From assembly GCA_017433725.1 (NCBI GenBank), contig JAFRGQ010000082.1:1-64000 (forward strand): DNA of 64,000 nt, read 5' to 3'. The position numbers and the translations under genes are program-made. The notes beneath the pieces were generated by a model. It searched no databases. It worked only from the letters and a program-made list of their open reading frames with translations, and was not told the origin of the DNA. The stretch comes from Lachnospiraceae bacterium (GTDB taxonomy: Bacteria; Bacillota; Clostridia; Lachnospirales; Lachnospiraceae). Shown in pieces: positions 1-8,522 of this stretch. Within the stretch, counting starts at the first letter, position 1. Each line of letters starts with the position of its first letter.

Positions 1-35
1 GCGCGGCTGCGATCCGCCGTGCCTAAGCATGCGTA

Positions 36-58
36 ACAATGCTCCAGTGGAGCATTGT
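36..58. repeat. Perfect 10-bp hairpin with triloop
   Basis: Arms ACAATGCTCC (36-45) and GGAGCATTGT (49-58) are perfectly complementary around a three-base loop. There is no U-run after it, so it does not look like an intrinsic terminator. No gene is visible in the first 380 bases; the rest of the gap holds a family C repeat and two further hairpins. Confidence 0.5.
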
Positions 59-72
59 GTAGCTGAGGCTTT

Positions 73-170
73 TAATCTCTGACGCGGGTTTGTATCCCAT
101 GTCAGAGACAAGTATCATTTTGCGCATTCATCTCACGACTTGAGTCACGAGAATTCTGCGTCAGAGATTA
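73..170 (-). repeat. Family C structured repeat, copy C1
   Basis: The element is bounded by a 13-bp perfect inverted repeat, TAATCTCTGACGC (73-85) and GCGTCAGAGATTA (158-170). Read on the minus strand, positions 170 to 84 match positions 48356-48441 at roughly 90 percent by eye, so it is an interspersed repeat and not a one-off hairpin. It also shares the words TCGTGAC and AAGTC with family B. There is no ORF inside. The function is unknown; a MITE-like or REP-like element is the simplest reading. Confidence 0.6.
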
Positions 171-184
171 CAGCAAAATAAAAG

Positions 185-236
185 AAGGCCGCTATGAGGG
201 GTTGCGGCCTTCCGGGGATGCCGAATGAATCGGCAT
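185..236. other. Two consecutive hairpins
   Basis: Stem AAGGCCGC (185-192) pairs with GCGGCCTT (204-211), and stem ATGCCGA (218-224) pairs with TCGGCAT (230-236). Read leftward, the first stem is followed by a T-rich run, so it could act as a terminator on the minus strand. Read rightward it lacks a U-tract. It could be the end of a gene outside the window or part of the leader of the gene at 381. Confidence 0.4.
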
Positions 237-380
237 TGAAAAAGTGAGTGCTGTTTTCAGCACAGTAAATATATACCATACAAGTTTGAACAAACCATGA
301 ACAAAGCTAAAAAATTAAAAAGTTTGGCGTTTTAACGAAAAAATTAATGTAAAATTAACAATAATTGTGGAAAGGTTCTC

Positions 381-1688
381 ATGAAAGAATCAAGTGCTGA
401 AGTAGTCTTGAAAAAAGGGGAAGGGCGCCTGCTGAAATCGGGAGGAGCCTGGGTATTTGACAACGAAATAGCTGAGGTAAAAGGCAGTTTTCTGAACGGC
501 GATGTCATCCGGGTATCCGACTTTGACGGTTTTCCCATGGGAAAAGGTGTGATCAATACCAATTCCAAGATCCGTGTTCGTATGCTCACAAGAGACAGCG
601 GTAGGGAAATCGACAGGTTTTTCATCCGGGAGAGGGTACAGAATGCATGGAACTATCGAAAGGATACTGTCGATACATCCAGCTGCCGCATCGTGTTCGG
701 TGACGCTGATTTTCTTCCCGGTATTACGATTGATAAGTATGAGGATGTGCTCGTCATCGAGTCCCTGTCACTGGGGATGGACCGCATGAAGAGTATGATT
801 CTCGATGAACTTGTCGATGTGCTTGCCGGGGACGGCGTGAACATCAGGGGCATTTATGAGAGAAGTGATGCGAAAGAGCGGATGAAGGAAGGAATGGAGC
901 GGACGAAAGGATTTCTTTCGGAGCCCTTTGACACGCAGGTCCCGATTATCGAGAACGGCGTAAGATACCTTGTCGATGTCGCAGACGGTCAGAAGACAGG
1001 TTTTTTCCTCGATCAGAAGTATAACCGGGCAGCGATAGCCGGCATTTGCAAGGGTAAGAGAGTACTTGACTGTTTTACGCACACGGGTTCCTTCGCTCTG
1101 AATGCGGCACTCGCAGGGGCAGCGAGTGTTCTCGCAGTGGACGCTTCGGAGAGAGCAATCGTACAGGCGGAGAAAAATGCATATCTGAACGGCTTTACGG
1201 CAGATGTCTCATCCGGTGAGGGGGATGGAGGAAAATATATCATTAACCAGCCGGAACATCCGTGGATGAGAAATGAAGCCGGAACAAGACTGCGATTTGT
1301 CACGGCTGATCTTGTAGAGATGCTTCCTGAGATGGAGAAGGCCGGGGAGAAGTTCGATGTCGTGATACTGGATCCGCCGGCATTTGCAAAGTCCAGACAG
1401 AATGTGAAGAATGCGGAGAAGGGATACCGCAAGATTAATCGCGCCGGTATGCGGTTGGTGAAGAATGGGGGATACCTCGCGACGTGCACCTGCTCTCATT
1501 TTATGACGCGGGAGCTCTTTGAGGACATGCTGAGAAAGGCAGCCAGAGATGCTCACGTACGTCTCCGCCAGATCGAGGCGCGCACACAGGCACCGGACCA
1601 TCCGATCCTCTGGGCGGCGGAGGAGAGTTCATACCTGAAGTTTTATATTTTCCAGGTGGTGAGTGCGGAGTACGGAAGCGGAAAGTGA
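381..1688 (+). CDS. Class I SAM-dependent 23S rRNA methyltransferase (RlmI/YccW family)
   Basis: The 435-aa protein has an N-terminal PUA-like domain (about residues 5-80) followed by a Rossmann methyltransferase domain. The family signature GFFLDQKYNR precedes SAM motif I (VLDCFTHTGSFALNAA). The catalytic region has LDPPAFAKS and TCTCSH, the latter carrying the cysteine expected for m5C formation. RlmI methylates C1962 of 23S rRNA in E. coli. Bacterial paralogues with the same architecture can target other positions, so the exact base is inferred. Length is normal for the family. The ATG at 381 is preceded by GGAAAGG with suitable spacing. It stands alone, 125 bp before the next gene. Confidence 0.88.
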   Translation: MKESSAEVVLKKGEGRLLKSGGAWVFDNEIAEVKGSFLNGDVIRVSDFDGFPMGKGVINTNSKIRVRMLTRDSGREIDRFFIRERVQNAWNYRKDTVDTSSCRIVFGDADFLPGITIDKYEDVLVIESLSLGMDRMKSMILDELVDVLAGDGVNIRGIYERSDAKERMKEGMERTKGFLSEPFDTQVPIIENGVRYLVDVADGQKTGFFLDQKYNRAAIAGICKGKRVLDCFTHTGSFALNAALAGAASVLAVDASERAIVQAEKNAYLNGFTADVSSGEGDGGKYIINQPEHPWMRNEAGTRLRFVTADLVEMLPEMEKAGEKFDVVILDPPAFAKSRQNVKNAEKGYRKINRAGMRLVKNGGYLATCTCSHFMTRELFEDMLRKAARDAHVRLRQIEARTQAPDHPILWAAEESSYLKFYIFQVVSAEYGSGK

Positions 1689-1813
1689 CGGCGGAATAAT
1701 GGCTAACATAGCGAGCGATGCACACCGAAAACAATGCCGGGGAGAATCAAAAGCAGTGCGGTTACGTCGCAGTATGATAATGATAAATCGAGCAACCGAG
1801 AAAGGAAAATGAA

Positions 1814-3040
1814 ATGGTTTACGAAGAAGCTTTGAAGAAACTCAGCTCATACGGTCAGGAACATCTGCTTGCATTTTATGATTCGTTAAGCGATGAACAG
1901 CGCGCTTCATTGCTCGATCAAATCGAGGAGACTGATTTCTCCGTTATATCTGCACTGGCCAATGAGAAAGCCAACACAGCCCGCGGCGAGCTCTCACCGT
2001 TATCCGCGATGACTGTTGCACAGATCGAAGAGAGAAAAGAGGAGTTCACTCGCGTCGGTCTTCAGGCAATCCGCGAAGGAAAAGTCTGTGCCGTCCTTCT
2101 CGCAGGCGGGATGGGCACACGCCTCGGAAGCGCAGACCCGAAAGGTATGTACGATATCGGTCTGACAAAGCACGTTTACATTTTCCAGCGTCTGATCGAG
2201 AACCTTATGGATGTTGTGAAGGAATCCGGAACCTGGATCCGCCTCTTTGTCATGACGAGTGATGTCAATGATGCAAAGACGAGGGCTTTCTTCGCAGAGC
2301 ACGATTATTTCGGTTACAAAGCGGATAAGATTGCATTTTTCAAGCAGGACATGGCTCCTACGGTCAGCTTTGAGGGAAAAGTTCTTCTTGAAAATAAGGG
2401 CAGGATATCCACATCTCCCAACGGAAACGGCGGATGGTTCTCTTCTATGGTGCGCGCAGGTATCGGCGACATTCTGAAAAATGAGGGGATTGAGTGGCTT
2501 AATGTATTTGCCGTCGATAACGTACTGCAGAGAATCTGCGATCCGGCATTTGTCGGAGCAACGATCCTGTCCGGCTATGAGGCAGGTTCCAAGGTAATCC
2601 GGAAGGCTGATCCGGACGAGAAGGTGGGCGTCATTTGCAAGGAAGACGGGCGCACCGCTGTCGTTGAGTATTCGGAGATGACGGATGAGCTCAGGAACTC
2701 GGTTGACGAACATGGTGATTACCTGTATTATTTCGGAGTTATTCTGAATTACCTGTTCAGCGTAAAGGGACTTATGCGTGCGCTGGATGAGGAGCTTACG
2801 ATTCACATTGCGAGAAAGAAAATCAGTTGCATTGATGAGAAAGGCAACGAGGTGAAACCTGAGGAGCCGAACGGATGCAAGTTTGAGCTGTTCATATTTG
2901 ACTTGCTGAAGGCACTGGAGGGATGCCTGCCTTATGAGGTCGTGAGAGAATATGAATTTGCTCCGATCAAGAACAAAACGGGAGTGGATTCCGTGGAAAG
3001 TGCAAGGAAGCTTTGCGCGGAGAACGGAATCGAACTGTAA
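1814..3040 (+). CDS. UDPGP-family uridylyltransferase (UDP-N-acetylhexosamine / UDP-glucose pyrophosphorylase type)
   Basis: The 408-aa protein carries the nucleotide-binding signature LLAGGMGTRLG followed by DPKGMYDIG, which is typical of the UAP/AGX branch of the UDPGP type 1 family rather than bacterial GalU. Other family motifs are AVDNVL (uridine and sugar binding) and VVEYSEM. Enzymes of this family make UDP-sugars from UTP and a sugar 1-phosphate in the cytoplasm. Whether the substrate is GlcNAc-1-P, glucose-1-P or both cannot be read from sequence. The ATG at 1814 follows a GAAAGGAAAATGAA-type site. It is complete, with no frameshift seen. Confidence 0.85.
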   Translation: MVYEEALKKLSSYGQEHLLAFYDSLSDEQRASLLDQIEETDFSVISALANEKANTARGELSPLSAMTVAQIEERKEEFTRVGLQAIREGKVCAVLLAGGMGTRLGSADPKGMYDIGLTKHVYIFQRLIENLMDVVKESGTWIRLFVMTSDVNDAKTRAFFAEHDYFGYKADKIAFFKQDMAPTVSFEGKVLLENKGRISTSPNGNGGWFSSMVRAGIGDILKNEGIEWLNVFAVDNVLQRICDPAFVGATILSGYEAGSKVIRKADPDEKVGVICKEDGRTAVVEYSEMTDELRNSVDEHGDYLYYFGVILNYLFSVKGLMRALDEELTIHIARKKISCIDEKGNEVKPEEPNGCKFELFIFDLLKALEGCLPYEVVREYEFAPIKNKTGVDSVESARKLCAENGIEL

Positions 3041-3106
3041 AAGGGAAAATCCCGCGGGTGAGACTTGGACTCACTGCTGCGGGATGTGACCTTAAGAGAG
3101 GAGATT

Positions 3107-4030
3107 ATGGAAGAAAGAGAAAGAAAACTCGCCCTTCTGATTGATTCGGACAATGTGTCCGCAAAATATCTGAACGGAATTTTTGATGAGCTTGCCCAGT
3201 ACGGAATCATCACATACCGTCGAATTTACGGTGATTTCACAACGCAGGCCAACGCAAGATGGAGTGACAGACTGCTTGAGAAGTCTATCATTCCTATCCA
3301 GCAGTTCTCGAACACAACGGGAAAGAACGCGACAGATTCAGCGCTCATCATCGACGCGATGGACCTGCTCTACAATTCCAACGTGGACGGGTTCTGTATC
3401 GTCTCATCGGACAGCGACTTTACGCGTCTGGCGAGCCGGCTTCGCGAGTCCGGAAAGATCGTCATCGGGATGGGAGAAAAGAAGACGCCGGATTCTTTCA
3501 GAGCTGCCTGTACGGTATTTACCGAGCTTGAGAATCTGCTTGAGAATGAGAATGCCTCGAGCGGTACGGACAAGGAGGCAATCGAAAAGGATATCATCAA
3601 TATCATCACACAGAATGATAACAAGGGCAAGCTTACCGGCTCGGGCGAGATCGGTAGCAAGCTGCAGAACAAGTATCCTGATTTCGATATCCGTACATTC
3701 GGTTACAGCCAGCTGTCCAAGTTCCTGGAAGATATGGATGCTATCGAGGTGCTGAAGGAGAATAACGCGATCACGGTCAGGCTGAAGGACGAGGACAGCG
3801 AGGCGGATCAGGTGATACAGGACATCGTGGAGATCGTGAGGAGGCGGACGAAGCCGATCGCGCTTGCGACGCTGGGTCAGGAGATTCGCAGGAAGCACAG
3901 GAGTTTTAATGTGAAGCTGTATGGGTACAGTCAGCTGTATAAGTTCATTGACAGTATTCCGGAGCTGTCGGTGAAGGGGGATAAGAACGATAGGAAGGTG
4001 TCGTATAATCCGGGGAAAAAAAAGAAGTAG
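3107..4030 (+). CDS. NYN (PIN-like) domain protein with two OST-HTH/LOTUS domains
   Basis: The start is placed at ATG 3107 behind AGAGGAG; an upstream in-frame UUG at 3065 lacks a ribosome site. Of 307 aa, about the first 155 form a NYN domain with the acidic motifs LLIDSDNVS and SSDSDFTRL and the TDSALIIDAMD segment, the layout of metal-dependent PIN-like ribonucleases. Two tandem OST-HTH/LOTUS-like modules follow, each marked by a GYSQL(S/Y)KF core. The tail is basic (GKKKK). NYN-LOTUS proteins are thought to act on RNA, with LOTUS modules binding RNA or partner proteins, but substrates in bacteria are not established. The stop lies 1 bp before a family A repeat cluster. Confidence 0.82.
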   Translation: MEERERKLALLIDSDNVSAKYLNGIFDELAQYGIITYRRIYGDFTTQANARWSDRLLEKSIIPIQQFSNTTGKNATDSALIIDAMDLLYNSNVDGFCIVSSDSDFTRLASRLRESGKIVIGMGEKKTPDSFRAACTVFTELENLLENENASSGTDKEAIEKDIINIITQNDNKGKLTGSGEIGSKLQNKYPDFDIRTFGYSQLSKFLEDMDAIEVLKENNAITVRLKDEDSEADQVIQDIVEIVRRRTKPIALATLGQEIRRKHRSFNVKLYGYSQLYKFIDSIPELSVKGDKNDRKVSYNPGKKKK

Positions 4031-4031
4031 G

Positions 4032-4571
4032 GGAAACTTCTCGCAGTCAGGGGTTCTACCAGCCTCACCTAATAATACTGTAATGATTGAATTAGGAAAC
4101 TTTCCTCTTGAGTTCACGGACAGTCTCACCTTATAATACTGCATCGGCGGGACGCTTTCGCTCGGTCTCGCTGGCAACGGTACTAATAAATGAAGTAGGA
4201 AACTTTCCGTATTTTAGTACGCTACCAGTCTCACCTTATAATACTGCATCGGCGGGACGCTTTCGCTCGGTCTCGCTGGCAACGGTACTAATAAATTTTC
4301 GGCGTTTACGCTTGAAAATTTAAAGTACCGGCCGCTCGACGACGCCACGCCGATTGGCAGTATTATACGGTTCGACTGGTGGAGTACTGAAGCGGGAAGT
4401 TTTGTTATGTGGGGAAAAGCTCACCGCGTAAGTAATCGCCAGACATTATACGGTTCGACTGGTGGAGTACTGAAGCGGGAAGTTTTGTTATGTGGGGAAA
4501 GGCTCACCGCGTAAATAATCGACAGGTATAATATAGCTTTGACCGGTCGAAAACTGAAGTGGGAAGTTTTA
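4032..4571. repeat. Family A palindromic repeat cluster A1 (nested)
   Basis: This 540-bp non-coding block lies between convergent 3' ends. It has three left-arm modules beginning near 4032, 4094 and 4196 (each with a GGAAACTT-type start) and three right-arm modules ending in GGGAAGTTTT (near 4403, 4486 and 4570), around a central hairpin with arms AAATTTTC (4294-4301) and GAAAATTT (4314-4321). Positions 4121-4191 and 4226-4296 are identical 71-bp direct repeats. Positions 4362-4439 and 4445-4522 are near-identical. Left and right arms are broadly complementary, for example ATAATACTG against CAGTATTAT. No coding potential is seen. Confidence 0.8.
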
Positions 4572-4637
4572 AAAGCTCACCTCTAAAACTTCGGGATGAA
4601 TTATACTGTTTGGCTTGCGGGGGACTGCAAGAAGCCT

Positions 4638-5216
4638 TTAGTCTTGGTCACGAAATACCAGATTGTTATCCGACATACTCTCTATGATCGCGAGGGAACG
4701 CACATCCACCCCACTCTCCCGCAGCTCCCTGCCACCGTCCTGAAAGCCCTTTTCGATAACTATACCGACGCCCTCCAGCACAGCACCCGCCTGCTCGACG
4801 AGGTCGATGAGACCGCGGGCGGCGCAGCCATTTGCAAGAAAATCGTCGATGATAAGCACACGGTCATCGGACGTCAGGAATTTCTTTGATACGACCACGT
4901 CGTAGGTGGTCCGGTGCGTATAAGAGTTGACCTGAGTGGTATAGAGGCTGCCGTCGAGGTTTATAGTCTTTGTCTTTTTGGCGAATACGATCGGAACCTG
5001 AAAGTATTGGGCAGTGATGGACGCAATGGCGATACCGGATGCCTCTATCGTCAGGATTTTTGTGACATGCTTGTCAGCGAACACTCTTCTGAATTCTTTA
5101 CCCATTTCGTTCATGAACGAAATGTCGATCTGATGGTTGAGGAAACTGTCAACTTTCAAAATATTTCCCGGTCTTACATGTCCGTCTCTGAGAATTCTCT
5201 CTTCTAAAGTTTTCAT
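4638..5216 (-). CDS. xpt: Xanthine phosphoribosyltransferase
   Basis: The 192-aa protein begins [14 protein letters not shown] and continues with [12 protein letters not shown], the conserved N-terminus of Xpt. The PRPP-binding loop is [15 protein letters not shown], and the EASGIAIA segment is also characteristic. It converts xanthine and PRPP to XMP in purine salvage. Start 5216 was chosen over the longer frame because GGAG (complement of 5224-5227) lies 7 nt upstream and the family begins here. No purine riboswitch is recognisable in the leader, unlike Bacillus xpt. Its promoter overlaps that of the divergent helicase gene. Confidence 0.93.
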   Translation of the reverse strand: MKTLEERILRDGHVRPGNILKVDSFLNHQIDISFMNEMGKEFRRVFADKHVTKILTIEASGIAIASITAQYFQVPIVFAKKTKTINLDGSLYTTQVNSYTHRTTYDVVVSKKFLTSDDRVLIIDDFLANGCAARGLIDLVEQAGAVLEGVGIVIEKGFQDGGRELRESGVDVRSLAIIESMSDNNLVFRDQD

Positions 5217-5330
5217 ATTATTGCTCCAAATATTTTCTAAGTTTATGTTTCGCAAATGTGTCTTTATGTGAGATCAAGGTCAGCAAAAGATAGATGGATC
5301 TGTGCAGAATGCAATATCACTGCTTCCTTA

Positions 5331-5360
5331 TTGTCTTAATATCATACATTCATGTATAAT
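5331..5360 (+). promoter_or_regulatory. Probable promoter of the nuclease-helicase gene
   Basis: TTGTCT (5331-5336) and a perfect TATAAT (5355-5360) with 18-nt spacing. The start point would be near 5367, giving a leader of about 90-160 nt depending on which start codon is used. Confidence 0.5.
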
Positions 5361-5364
5361 TCAA
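5336..5364 (-). promoter_or_regulatory. Probable xpt promoter
   Basis: On the minus strand TTGAAT (5364-5359) and TATTAA (5341-5336) are separated by 17 nt. It overlaps the divergent promoter for the helicase gene and a 14-bp palindrome, ATACAT-TC-ATGTAT (5344-5357), that could be a regulator site. This is a consensus match only. Confidence 0.45.
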
Positions 5365-5453
5365 GTTTGAACGGAATTATCTTAAGGTTTAGCCGGGTTT
5401 ATGCCGGCGAAGTATGCGTTTAAAGAGCAGGCGCATTCTTGTAAAGTTATTTG

Positions 5454-8369
5454 ATGAAAAAAGACAACTATACTGAGATACAGGAATTAAATAACGAAGC
5501 CGCTAATTCTTCGCTTAAGGAAGAAACCATGATGGATGGCAAAAGAGTAGAAGGTATGTATGATCAGAAAGAAGCCGATGCCCTTCCGCTCATCAGAATT
5601 TCTGTTCGGTCTCTTGTCGAATTCATTCTGCGAAGCGGAGACATCGATACCCGAAAGGGCGGCGGTTTTGATGTTGAGGCCATGCTGGCGGGCGGCCGCA
5701 TCCACCGCAAGATCCAGAAGGGAAAAGCCGGAGACTATCAGGCTGAGCTTTCACTTTTTGATGAGATCGACTGTGGGGGCTATACGCTCAGAATTGAGGG
5801 ACGGGCTGACGGCGTATTTACGGATGATGGAGATAAGGGACAAAGTAAGCGCAAGACATCTGCGAAATCCGGCAAAAAGGACAGGAGAAAGAAGAAGGCA
5901 GACTCTGGACCGACAGAGATTGAGCTGTTGATAGAGGAGGCGTCTCACAAGGCAATAATGAATCCCGGGTTGGATGAGAGTGCTCTTCGGGGAGAGGAGG
6001 CGTTTCAGAAGGCGTTAATAAATCCCGGGGTGGATGAGAGCTTATTGCCATCGGAGAGAAATAGTGACAATGACAGTAAGGCTGATTCTCTTACTACGTA
6101 CGCGTGCGATGATACAAAGGCTCTACCGGACGATAAAGCTGCAGACTCCCTGCCGCTCGTCATCGTAGATGAGATAAAAGGTATCTACATGGATCCTGAT
6201 GAACTGGATGAGCCTGTCGAAGTGCATCTGGCTCAGGCCAAGTGCTACGGAGCAATGTTTCTTCGTAAGTATTTGAAGGACGGATGGAACGATGCCCCGT
6301 GCCGAACGGATCGGATCGGCGTTCGCATGACGTATGTCAATCTGGAAGATGACAAGAAGATGCGGTATTTTACGAGCACGTATTCCCGCGAGGAAATCCT
6401 GTCATGGTATGATGAGATCTGTCTGGCTTATCGAAAGTGGACGGACTGGCAGGTAAAATGGCAGGATAGCCGCAACGCTTCTATGGGACCGCTCAGCTTT
6501 CCGTTCGAATACCGGAAAGGCCAGAAGAATCTTGTCTCCTCGGTGTACCACACCATACGGGAGGAGAAAGAGCTCTTTCTCATGGCACCGACCGGCGTCG
6601 GGAAAACGATGTCTGTTGTTTATCCTTCTGTGCGGGCGGTCGGTCAGGGTATGGCGGAGAAGATTTTTTATCTGACGGCTAAGAATCAGACCCTGACGGT
6701 CGGGGCGGAGGCATTTCAGACTCTGATGGAAAATGGACTTCGCCTGAAGACAGTCCAACTTACCTCAAAGGAGAAAATCTGTCCTTTAAATGAGCCTTCC
6801 TGTAACCCGGATGACTGTCCGTATGCGAGAGGGCATTTTGACAGGATCAATGATGCGGTATTTGAGTATCTCGAAAATGCCGACTTTTTCGACAGAGACA
6901 GCATTCGTGCGCAGGCGGAGAAGTGGAAGGTGTGTCCGTTTGAACTCGGGCTGGATACCTCTTCGTGGTGCGATGCGATTCTGTGCGATTACAATTATGC
7001 GTTCGACCCGAACGCTCATCTGCGTCGCTTCTTTGGAGAAGGGGCGAGAGGAAAGTACATTTTCCTTGTCGACGAGGCCCATAATCTGGTGGACCGCGCG
7101 CGGGAAATGTACAGTGCGGAGCTCATCAAGGAGGAAGTGCTGGCAGCGAAAAATGCAGTTAAAGGGAAGAGAACGAAAACTGCGAGACAACTCGAAAAGC
7201 TGAATAAACAGCTTCTTGCCATGAGGAAATCGCTGGAGGTGCTGGAAGAAGAGCAGCCCGGAAAGCTCAACGTGTATGAGGAAATCGAGAGACTTGAGGA
7301 GACATTTGTCAATGAAATGCTCGCAAGTTACGGAGAGTTGCAGGTATATTTTAAAGAAGAAAAAGATTCGGGCGATGCTGATGAGCAGGAGGCTCTGCGT
7401 GACTTTTATTTTCATCTGAGAGATTTCGTATCCACATATGAGGCGATGGATGACGATTATGTGATCTATGCATTTCGCGATGAGGATAAGCATTTTCATC
7501 TGAAGCTTTTCTGTGTGAATCCCGCAAGGCGGTTGCAGGAGATGGTGGATAAGGGAGTCTCCGCCGTGTTCTTTTCGGCGACGCTTCTGCCGGTGAATTA
7601 TTATAAGCAGCTCCTCAGCCGGAGAGATGATACATATGCTGTTTATGCGGAAACGCCTTTTCAGGATGATCAGAAAATAATACTGGTCGGTACGGATGTC
7701 AGCACGAGGTACCGGAGCCGCAACCGGAACATGTATCAGCGGATTGCGCGTTATATCCATGAGACGGTGACGGCGAGGAGAGGAAATTATATGGCATTTT
7801 TCCCGTCCTATAAGTTCATGAAGGACGTTCTCGATGTGTATCGGGAAGAGCTTGATGAGGAAGACGTGAATTATGTGGCCCAGAGCAGATATATGAGCGA
7901 AATCGACAGGGAGATATTCCTCGAAAACTTCTACGAAGATCCATCCATGACGATGGTGGGATTTTGTGTGATGGGCGGGATATTTGCAGAAGGAATTGAC
8001 CTTGTGGGCTCTCGGCTGATTGGGGCGATTGTCGTCGGCTGCGGACTGCCGCATGTCTCGGCTGAGACGGAGATTCTGCGCAGGTATTATGATGAAGACC
8101 ATGAGGACGCGGACGCGAAGGGCAGGGAGAAGAATGGATTTTCCTATGCGTATCTCATCCCGGGGATGAATAAGGTTCTTCAGTCGGCCGGCCGGGTCAT
8201 TCGGACGGCGTCAGACCGGGGAGTCATCGTGCTTCTTGATGACAGGTTCCTGACGAGAGAGTGTCAGAGTATGTTTCCGCGTGAGTGGAGCACCTACGTT
8301 CCGTGCAGGGCTGAGCAGGTACGAGGAGTGCTGGACGAGTTCTGGAGCGGGGTTGAAGGGGAAGAGTGA
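5454..8369 (+). CDS. PD-(D/E)XK (Cas4-like) nuclease fused to XPD/DinG-type Fe-S DNA helicase
   Basis: The 971-aa protein joins two activities. The N-terminal part has a RecB/Cas4-like nuclease layout: GGRIHRKIQ, RIEGRADGVF, IVDEIKG (the E-x-K pair) and HLAQAKCYG. The remainder is a superfamily 2 XPD/DinG helicase: Walker A APTGVGKTMS, a cysteine cluster (CPLNEPSCNPDDCPYA, later CPFE) for a 4Fe-4S centre, VDEAHNL, and motif VI QSAGRVIRT. It probably unwinds and processes DNA during repair. Between the nuclease strands is a basic, variable linker with a 20-aa in-frame duplication (residues about 161-200). An alternative start at 5529 has the better ribosome site (AAGGAAG). Confidence 0.85.
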   Translation: MKKDNYTEIQELNNEAANSSLKEETMMDGKRVEGMYDQKEADALPLIRISVRSLVEFILRSGDIDTRKGGGFDVEAMLAGGRIHRKIQKGKAGDYQAELSLFDEIDCGGYTLRIEGRADGVFTDDGDKGQSKRKTSAKSGKKDRRKKKADSGPTEIELLIEEASHKAIMNPGLDESALRGEEAFQKALINPGVDESLLPSERNSDNDSKADSLTTYACDDTKALPDDKAADSLPLVIVDEIKGIYMDPDELDEPVEVHLAQAKCYGAMFLRKYLKDGWNDAPCRTDRIGVRMTYVNLEDDKKMRYFTSTYSREEILSWYDEICLAYRKWTDWQVKWQDSRNASMGPLSFPFEYRKGQKNLVSSVYHTIREEKELFLMAPTGVGKTMSVVYPSVRAVGQGMAEKIFYLTAKNQTLTVGAEAFQTLMENGLRLKTVQLTSKEKICPLNEPSCNPDDCPYARGHFDRINDAVFEYLENADFFDRDSIRAQAEKWKVCPFELGLDTSSWCDAILCDYNYAFDPNAHLRRFFGEGARGKYIFLVDEAHNLVDRAREMYSAELIKEEVLAAKNAVKGKRTKTARQLEKLNKQLLAMRKSLEVLEEEQPGKLNVYEEIERLEETFVNEMLASYGELQVYFKEEKDSGDADEQEALRDFYFHLRDFVSTYEAMDDDYVIYAFRDEDKHFHLKLFCVNPARRLQEMVDKGVSAVFFSATLLPVNYYKQLLSRRDDTYAVYAETPFQDDQKIILVGTDVSTRYRSRNRNMYQRIARYIHETVTARRGNYMAFFPSYKFMKDVLDVYREELDEEDVNYVAQSRYMSEIDREIFLENFYEDPSMTMVGFCVMGGIFAEGIDLVGSRLIGAIVVGCGLPHVSAETEILRRYYDEDHEDADAKGREKNGFSYAYLIPGMNKVLQSAGRVIRTASDRGVIVLLDDRFLTRECQSMFPREWSTYVPCRAEQVRGVLDEFWSGVEGEE
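5934..6053 (+). repeat. In-frame 60-bp tandem duplication inside the nuclease-helicase gene
   Basis: Units 5934-5993 and 5994-6053 encode the pattern EEA-x-x-KA-x-x-NPG-x-DES-x-L twice. The copies differ at several third positions but keep reading frame. They lie in the linker splitting the nuclease domain, a place that should tolerate length change. Confidence 0.75.
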
Positions 8370-8522
8370 GATGGGATATTTCCGGCGCGGAATTCCCGAG
8401 GTTTTAGAAGTCAATATTCTGCTTTGAAGTTGGAGTGTCCGCGTACGTCACGGCAAAAATACTTGATATTCCTATCATTTATTTACGTGATATACAAACG
8501 AAAACCTGAGACAGGAGATCAT

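Noticed and set aside
4108-4323. 71-codon open frame inside repeat cluster A1
   Set aside because: It simply reads through the two identical 71-bp repeats; no ribosome site and no protein-like conservation.
5217-5453. Purine riboswitch upstream of xpt
   Set aside because: I looked for the conserved aptamer loops on the minus strand and did not find them; only a short palindrome is present.
6786-8102. 438-codon minus-strand frame opposite the helicase
   Set aside because: It is a shadow of the intact helicase motifs on the plus strand, without a ribosome site or recognisable domain.
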